Shown piece by piece: positions 57,958-64,000 of a stretch of DNA of 64,000 nt (positions are counted from its first letter, which is position 1; each line of letters begins with the position of its first letter). The position numbers and the translations under genes are program-made. The notes under the pieces were generated by a model. The model was not told the DNA's origin and did no database searches. It worked only from the letters and a program-made list of their open reading frames with translations. Source of the DNA: Prostheceraeus crozeri (lineage: Eukaryota; Platyhelminthes; Polycladida; Euryleptidae); NCBI GenBank assembly GCA_907163375.1, contig CAJQUW010007919.1, positions 124,001 through 188,000 on the forward strand. The letters run 5' to 3'.

Positions 57958-59292
57958 ATGTCTTCCCTTATCGAAAATAAATTTAGATTAGACGATCCTC
58001 CGTTCGTCAGTTGCAATCAAAAAAAGAATGACTATATAAGAATTGCTATGAATCCCGGATCTTCCAGTAGAGTAAATACTGGAGGTGATTTAATTTTTGA
58101 AGTTGATAATCAGCAGAGTTATATATATCTACCTGATTCATTTTTACACTGTGAATATTCTTTGTATAGTGATGCCAATTTTACAACACCATTACCAGAA
58201 ACGGATAATATTGCACTAGAGAATAATTTCTTTCCAAGATTATTTACACAAATGCGTTTAGATGTTGCAACTCAAAATATAGAAACAATAAGTGATTCTC
58301 CAGGTGTAATTGATACAATGCTTAGATTTGTAACAATTGGTGAAAATAATAAAAAGTATGAAATCGAAGGTTAGTTTCCTGATACTAATGATGGTATAAT
58401 TGTTGATGATTTAACTCACGCTGGAACAGATGCAGCAGGAATTGCGAAAGATGTAGAAAATATTGCAAAACATTTAAATAAAACAAACAATAGTGCATAT
58501 AAAGAAAGACGTGAATTTAACAAGAAAAGTAAACAGACAGTAAATTGGTCATTGTCTCCATTATTCGGTTATTTAGATTATGATAAAATATCATATCAAT
58601 TAAAATTTAAATTAATAATTCATCGTACAGCAAATAATGAATTAATCTTTTTTGGTAAGACTGGAAAAAAGGCATATTTAAAAATTGATAGACTTGAATG
58701 GTGGATTAAGCATATCACTCCTAGTTTAGAGATTGAAACAGCTATTGCAAAAAGATTAAATACTAACAAACCAATTCCAGTAAATTTTCTAAAGCGTACT
58801 GCTAGTTCAGTAACTTTTTCCGAACAAAGATTTAACTGGCATTTTACTAGAACTGCGAATACTCCAAGATATTTATTGCTAACTTTTCAAAGAAATAAAT
58901 CTCCAAGTTTTGATAAGAACAACAATCTTTTTCATATTAATACAATTCGAAGTTTACAAGTTTCATTAAATCAAACCCGATATCCAATTGATCCATTAAG
59001 ATTCGATGATACCAATAATCAATTTATGGAGGTATATGATTCTTATCGAAATCTTTGTATAGAATTTGGAGTTGAACCACAATTAACTCCTGGAGATTGG
59101 AGACCTTTATATCCGGTTTTCTGTTTCGATTTAAGTGCACAATCTGAAGATATTATCAAGACTGGTTGTGATGTAACAATTAATATTGAAAAGAAAGATT
59201 CCACAACTTCATTGATGGCTTATGGTTTATTGCTAGAAGATGTAAAATATTCTATTGAAATTCTTAATGGAAAGATGGCTAGGATAAGTTAA
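57958..59292 (+). pseudogene. Major capsid-type protein of the Polinton (fossil)
   Basis: The region begins MSSLIENKFRLDDPPFVSC. Features include SYIYLPDSFLHCEYSLYSD near the start, LFGYLDYDKISYQLKFKLII in the middle, RLEWWIKHITPS, and a beta-rich C-terminal half with PRYLLLTFQRNK and LYPVFCFDLSAQSEDI. This resembles a capsid-type protein common in invertebrate Polinton-like elements, probably jelly-roll in fold. It is treated as broken. It sits between the small capsid-associated genes, consistent with a structural gene block. Confidence 0.6.
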
Positions 59293-59439
59293 TTAAAATT
59301 TTTGTTAACTTAAATTTTTTTAGTAATTAGTAATAAAATTTTTTTTGTAACTAGAATAGATTAGAAATTCCTAATTTAAAATTTATTCATAACTAGAATA
59401 GATTAAAATTTTTGATAACTTAAAATTTTTTTATTAAAA

Positions 59440-59923
59440 ATGTCGCACGCGAAAAGTAATAATAATAAAACTGTTGAATTAAAATTACGTAAAATTGTTG
59501 ACAAAAATACCCCTAAAACTATTACGATTAACAAAAAAAAGTATTACATAAGTAAACCAATGATAGAGAATATTCAATTACAAGCAGAAAAGAATGGCGG
59601 GATTCTCCCATTAATTCCTCTAATAATAGGTGGCATAGCAGCTGCAGGAAGTGTTGCAGGTGGGACAGCTGGTATTGTCCAAGCAGTAAATAAAAATAAA
59701 TGAGAGAAGGCAGCATTAGAAGAACAAAAACGTCATAATAGAGAATTAGAGAAAGTTGCTAGGGGTGACGGAATAGTAGATAATTTTATTAGTAAATTAA
59801 AATTAGTTGATGAAGGAAAACGAGTTCTTAAAAATATTCTCCACAATGTTGATGATTTGATTGAAATTAAAGAAACAAAAGATGGTTCTGGAATATATCT
59901 AAGTCCTAGTATGATTCGGTAAT
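59440..59923 (+). pseudogene. Small hydrophobic capsid-associated protein (fossil)
   Basis: Basic N-terminus (VELKLRKIVDK), then a Gly/Ala-rich membrane-like segment (LIPLIIGGIAAAGSVAGG) typical of small core or minor capsid proteins of adenovirus-like elements. Downstream sequence is charged and helical, finishing with a GSGIYLSPS-type tail seen in such proteins. It appears broken. The A/T-rich leader contains repeats of AACTAGAATAGATTA. Confidence 0.45.
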
Positions 59924-60050
59924 AACCTCAGGACCTTTGGTCCGATCGGCTAAAGCCTCTGAACAAAGTTCTATTGGTTAGTAACCTGAGGACCTTTGGT
60001 CCGATCGGCTAATGCCTCGAGTAGCTTTGCTCCGATAGGTTAGAAACCCA
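59924..60050 (+). promoter_or_regulatory. 60-bp hairpin-bearing intergenic repeat, double right copy
   Basis: Two direct units, each with the hairpin GGACC-TTT-GGTCC followed by GATCGGCTAA and GCCTC. The first also has GAAC-AAA-GTTC; the second has AGC-TTT-GCT. A single unit lies inverted at 57225-57290, so the pair brackets the capsid gene block. It could be a terminator, regulatory site or small mobile hairpin; function unknown. Confidence 0.6.
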
Positions 60051-60290
60051 AGACTTCGTCGATCAAGATTTACGTTTGTGAATGGACAACAACTTCGAGA
60101 TAGCTTTATTAATTGACTGTTGCACTTTATCTATTGCGTCAAGCAGCGTGTGATGTACTTTAATTTCTTTTCCATTAACTTGCATTTTCTGCTGATTAAT
60201 CTTCAACGCCGTTTTAAGAGCATTTAACTTAACTTTAAGAACATCTAATTATTATCTGATGTTTATTTTTAATTACAGCAGATTTTAGAT

Positions 60291-60608
60291 TTAAAGAAAG
60301 TCTAGCTCTCTATCCTTTTTATCAAGTTTTAATAATTTTTCGTTTAATGATTGGTCATTAAGTTTAAGCAACTTTAATTCATTCATCAGTGGAACCCAAA
60401 CATCGTTTATATATTTTTCTTTTAAATCATTGATTTGTGTATCAACATATTGTTTATTTGTTAACTCTGTATTTTGTTGCGGAAGAATAGAAAGATGCAA
60501 TGGACCAGATAAAGCGTCTACAGTTTTCATGATATAATTTTCTATCTCTATTTCTAATTCACGATTATTCGGGATATATGCACCTCCACCAACATTTGGT
60601 AACATCAT
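60291..60608 (-). CDS. Unknown 105-residue Polinton protein
   Basis: Starts MMLPNVGGGAYIPNNRELEI and ends in a Leu/Lys-rich coiled coil (KLLKLNDQSLNEKLLKLDKK). The middle has TELTNKQYVDTQINDLKEKY, reminiscent of the helical parts of virion fibre or trimeric proteins, but no family is assigned. It is divergent from the acidic 468-residue gene, with an A/T-rich stretch shared between them. No damage judgement is offered. Confidence 0.5.
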   Translation of the reverse strand: MMLPNVGGGAYIPNNRELEIEIENYIMKTVDALSGPLHLSILPQQNTELTNKQYVDTQINDLKEKYINDVWVPLMNELKLLKLNDQSLNEKLLKLDKKDRELDFL

Positions 60609-60682
60609 TTTTTAACAATAAAAAAATAAAATTTTTTCTATTAAAAATAAAAAAATAAATTTTTTCTAATAAAAATAAAAAA

Positions 60683-62089
60683 ATGGAAAATCCAAATTTA
60701 AAAAAATTATATTCGTCCGCATCATCCTGTTCTTCTTATTCCACGAGATCAACGGGATTTGAAAATAAATGTTTTGATAATAATAATAATAATACTATTA
60801 CAAATCCATGTATTGATGTTAATCTTTTGTTTCAATTACAAGCCGAAATATTTAGAGAACAGACTAAAGGTTTACCTTCTATAGAAACTAATTATTGTTT
60901 ATTTGCAGGTGATCCATTTATAAAATTTATGGATATAGTAAGTAAATATAATGATGTTGCGTATGTAGAATTGAATAAAGAAAATATGGTAATCATTGGT
61001 CATAATAATGTTTATGGATTCATTAGGGCAGTTTTGCCGATTAGTAATACTGATTGGATAGAAACTAAAATTATCAATTATATCAATATTAGAGAATTTG
61101 TTAAAAAATTAAAATCGTTTTCCAAGGAAAAAATTAGATTATTTGTTGATGAACAAAACCAATATAATATTCATATAGAAAGTAAAAAACATAATGAAGA
61201 ATTATTATGTCAAGTTTATTACAGAGATACAATTTATAAACAAGAAACATTAGAAATGCCCCAAATATATGATGATGATACTTATTTAGGATTATATTCA
61301 AATTTAAATATTAATTTGTTAAAATCTTATATAGATGGTTTAGCTCAACAAGAAAAACTTTATATGTGGACAACACCTTATACTATTAACAATGTCCATA
61401 ATCATAATCATAATAAACGAAACGAAGGTTCTAGGGCTTTGCCCGATCTTAAAGAATCTTATAATAATAATAATGATAATAATATAGATGATGATAATAT
61501 AAATGATGATTCTGAAACATCTGAAAAAGGTGTAAATGGTAACAAAGATTATAAAAATATTAGTAATTATAAAAATTTAAGTCAAGAAAAATTCATATCC
61601 CATACTGATGTACATGATATTAATACTACATACAATCAAAATTTATTTAAATTTCATTTTCTTACAATTGAAAATAATAATGATGGAATAGTTGAAGATA
61701 CTGTTAGACAACTATGTGTCGGGTCTACAAAATTTAAATTAGGATTTACATCTAATCAATTTAAAATTTCATCATCTTTAATAAAAACAAAAAATGATTC
61801 AGATTATGGTGGTGTTATTAAATTTTCCAAAAGAGATCAAAGACCAATATTTTTCTCTATTATATTATTATCAAATTATAAATATAATTTGGAATTAGAT
61901 ATTCCCATCAGGGAATGGTATCCTATCAGGAAATGGCATCCTATACCAAAAAGTGTAATTTATGATGTTGAAGAATCAATTTATGATGATGATGATGAAG
62001 AATCAATTGATGATGATGATGAAGAATCAATAGTTAGTGAAAAAAAATTTAAATTATCTTTTGATAAAACTTTATATGATAAAACTTAA
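60683..62089 (+). CDS. Unknown acidic 468-residue Polinton protein
   Basis: Not recognised. A Ser-rich start is followed by a domain with AGDPFIKFMDIVSKYNDVAY, VELNKENMVIIGHNNVYGFI and NIREFVKKLKSFSKEKIRLF. A low-complexity Asn/Asp linker lies at about residues 245-285. A second domain has STKFKLGFTSNQFKISSSLI and RPIFFSIILLSNYKYNLELD, and the tail is a run of Asp and Glu with Ser. The paired alpha/beta domains joined by a linker loosely recall a sliding clamp, which would suit its place next to the DNA polymerase, but this is only a guess. Fossil element part. Confidence 0.6.
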   Translation: MENPNLKKLYSSASSCSSYSTRSTGFENKCFDNNNNNTITNPCIDVNLLFQLQAEIFREQTKGLPSIETNYCLFAGDPFIKFMDIVSKYNDVAYVELNKENMVIIGHNNVYGFIRAVLPISNTDWIETKIINYINIREFVKKLKSFSKEKIRLFVDEQNQYNIHIESKKHNEELLCQVYYRDTIYKQETLEMPQIYDDDTYLGLYSNLNINLLKSYIDGLAQQEKLYMWTTPYTINNVHNHNHNKRNEGSRALPDLKESYNNNNDNNIDDDNINDDSETSEKGVNGNKDYKNISNYKNLSQEKFISHTDVHDINTTYNQNLFKFHFLTIENNNDGIVEDTVRQLCVGSTKFKLGFTSNQFKISSSLIKTKNDSDYGGVIKFSKRDQRPIFFSIILLSNYKYNLELDIPIREWYPIRKWHPIPKSVIYDVEESIYDDDDEESIDDDDEESIVSEKKFKLSFDKTLYDKT

Positions 62090-62350
62090 TATGATAAAAC
62101 TTAATATGATAAAACTTAATAGAAAATACCAAAATATTCGATAAATATATTTTCATATGTAATAAGTTTTCATATGTAATAAAATTTTTAGATGTAATAA
62201 GTTTTTAGATGTTATAAAATTTTTAGATGTTATGAAATTTTTAGATGTAATAAGTTTTTAGATGTTATAAAATTTTTAGATGTTATAAAATTTTTATATG
62301 TTATAAAATTTTTAGATGTTATAAAATTTTTGGATGTTATAAAAAAATTA
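62086..62350. repeat. AT-rich 17-18-bp repeats between convergent genes
   Basis: Three ATATGATAAAACTTA units, then about ten units of the type AGATGT(T/A)ATAAAATTTTT / AGATGTAATAAGTTTTT. They fill the gap between the acidic protein gene and the polymerase, which converge. This may serve as a two-way transcript end or be simple slippage. Confidence 0.75.
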
Positions 62351-64000
62351 TTATTCCCACGTGTCATCATCATCACTTAAATTACTCTCACAGACGATTG
62401 TTTGAAATATTTCAGCTTGAATATCTTCTCCGTTATAAGGTAACATAATTTCATTTTCATCAGGTGCTTGACGCTTAAGAATATTTATTTGACCAGAAAA
62501 TTTTTTTTCTTCAGTATTATTATTTTTATCAGGAATACTAATTCCAGTTTCTAAAGATCTTTTCCATGGTTTATTAACTGTAGTCGATAATGTTTTCCCC
62601 GAATATAATTTTAGAAAATCTTCTACTTTTACTTTATCTTGTGAATATCCTTTGAATGTTTTCTTTTCACTAAGTCTCCCTTGTTCATCTACAGTAATAC
62701 AATATTTTATTTTAGGAGCAATAAACATTGCAAAAATAATTCCACCATTTCCATAATCATTTTTTCCTTGACACAATTCCCCACCAACATATCCAGCAGC
62801 ATCTAATTTATTGAAGAGCTCATTAGAAATGTATATTGAATCAGTATCTGTATAATGAATGTATTTTTCGTTGAAACCATTAATTTCTAAAATAAAGTTA
62901 TTCATGATTCTTCTAGAGTGAGAAAGAATGAAAGAACCTAAGTGTGATGGCATGAATGACGTCTTCCCATCTTTTACAATATTAGTTTTGAGAAATTCAT
63001 CATCTTCCATTTCTACTTTCGCTAAATATTGTTCATCATTTAATTTTTCATAATCTTTTACTTCTTAAGTGAAATTTTTTCTCAATGTATTCTCATTCCA
63101 TAAATGATATTTAGTGGTTATATCTTTTTGCACAGTTTTGCCATATAGCGAATTCATCAATAATTTAATTAACTCATCGCCTACAGTATTTCCTTCTGCT
63201 TTATATCTTTTTCTCAAATTAAAAAGTTTTTCAATATAATTTCGAAATGGTGAAACTTGATAATTTTTTTCATAAATTATACCATCAGTAATATGTAAGA
63301 TTTTTCCCCCACATCTAACAATTTCTTGTATGTCTACAGAAGTTAATACATCATAACATCTACCATTTCTAAACCTGATTACTTTTACATGAGAATTATT
63401 ATTTTGATTTTTAACTTTATCTTTAATAGGAACTGGTTGAAAAAACATATCATTCGGATATTGAAACACAACTGTAAATATTCCAGTTTTAGGTCTAAAT
63501 GTTTGAGTATTAAATTTATATACTATTTCCCGCTCTTCTTCTTGTCTAAATTTTCTAGCGGATTCAGCTTTAGGGTATTCTGAATTTTCATCATACATAG
63601 CTGATGGATATAAAGATGTGGCATCAAAAGCCATTAGAAATTCATGTTTTTGTTCAAGTAGTTGATTTGAAATTTTCTTACAAATTTCAGTTTTATCTCC
63701 TAAATCTCGATACTGTTTCATTAAATCTATTAAATTACTTCCAAGGGACAAAGCCCCACCAGCGCATCGACCAGGTAAATACTGTTTTAATATTGGTAAC
63801 AAGATGCTACAAAATGGCGATATGTATTTTCTTATATTTGCTGAAACACTTCCACCTCTAACAGATTTTCTAATATAATTTCTAGCCCATAAATCTATAT
63901 GAGAATGAATATTTATATTGTTATTTTGTACGCTTTTCATCCAACCGTTAAATATTAAAGCAGAGGATGTCAAATTAGTTATATCTTCACCAACTAAATC
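62351..64000 (-). pseudogene. Family B DNA polymerase of the Polinton (partial, fossil)
   Basis: The minus-strand gene continues past the window end. Polymerase motif A reads MAFDATSLYPSAMYDE, motif B LIKLLMNSLYGKTVQKD, and motif C YTDTDSIYISNE with the catalytic DTDS. These are the palm motifs of protein-primed-type family B polymerases of Polintons and adenoviruses, which copy the element. Only the C-terminal part of the gene is inside the window. It is treated as broken. It converges on the acidic protein gene across an AT-rich repeat. Confidence 0.85.

Larger units (their letters stand above)
54163..64000. mobile_element. Polinton/adintovirus-like element (fossil, runs off window)
   Basis: About 9.8 kb visible, markedly more AT-rich than its surroundings. 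A candidate end, AGTGTGACAT, lies at 54163. Parts in order: terminal region with short repeats, adenain-type protease (+), integrase (-), phospholipase A2-like protein (-), small capsid-associated protein (+), major capsid-type protein (+), small hydrophobic protein (+), unknown coiled protein (-), unknown acidic protein (+) and DNA polymerase B (-). This gene set is that of Polintons and adintoviruses. It appears broken, with roughly four to six breaks in the visible part, yet the families remain easy to read, so it looks fairly young. The other end and any packaging ATPase are not seen; they could lie beyond 64000. Confidence 0.85.

Noticed and set aside
1-64000. tRNA, rRNA or other structural RNA genes
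   Set aside because: No A-box/B-box pair with a cloverleaf, and no rRNA-like block, could be found by eye.

Overview
This looks like repeat-dominated, gene-poor DNA from the nuclear genome of an animal, probably an aquatic invertebrate; I cannot narrow the phylum. It holds no bacterial-style operons, rRNA, recognisable tRNA or convincing host gene. Nearly everything I can identify is a mobile element, its debris, a satellite array, or an integrated Polinton/adintovirus-like element.

Layout. 1-7.1 kb: dispersed repeats, a palindromic MITE, a 3.1 kb foldback element and the remains of an APE-type LINE. 8.1-11.8 kb: a decayed DNA transposon (RTE-A) with a zinc-finger DDE-like transposase on the minus strand, whose one surviving end starts CACGGTG. 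11.8-19.7 kb: a giant inverted repeat with near-identical 2.5 kb arms. 20.2-22.3 kb: two short TIR elements. 22.5-26.0 kb: a CR1/L2-like LINE (+), abutting an R2/NeSL-like LINE with a restriction-like endonuclease on the minus strand (26.0-28.65 kb). 28.8-32.6 kb: a second member of the CACGGTG transposon family (RTE-B), with about 0.6 kb near-identical TIRs around a wrecked transposase. 34.8-43.4 kb: about 113 copies of a 76-bp satellite with higher-order duplications. 43.5-49.2 kb: MITE copies, another LINE scrap and Penelope-like fragments, including a palindrome that carries single satellite monomers. 49.3-52.9 kb: a Tc1/mariner remnant split by a piggyBac element at TTAA. 54.2 kb to the window end: an AT-rich Polinton/adintovirus-like element.

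The viral-type element has a protease, integrase, phospholipase A2-like protein, capsid-type proteins, two unidentified proteins and a protein-primed-type DNA polymerase B. It is treated as a fossil. It appears broken in several places and runs off the window, so its full length and far end are unknown.

The most interesting points are these. The two CACGGTG-ended transposons have a SEQxSES motif reminiscent of RAG1/Transib transposases. The 76-bp satellite appears to derive from a segment found in a Penelope-associated palindrome 5 kb away. GC-rich mini-hairpins with 3-nt loops are scattered through the AT-rich Polinton. The inverted repeat at 12-20 kb has near-identical arms. All family names rest on reading motifs by eye; no database search was run.
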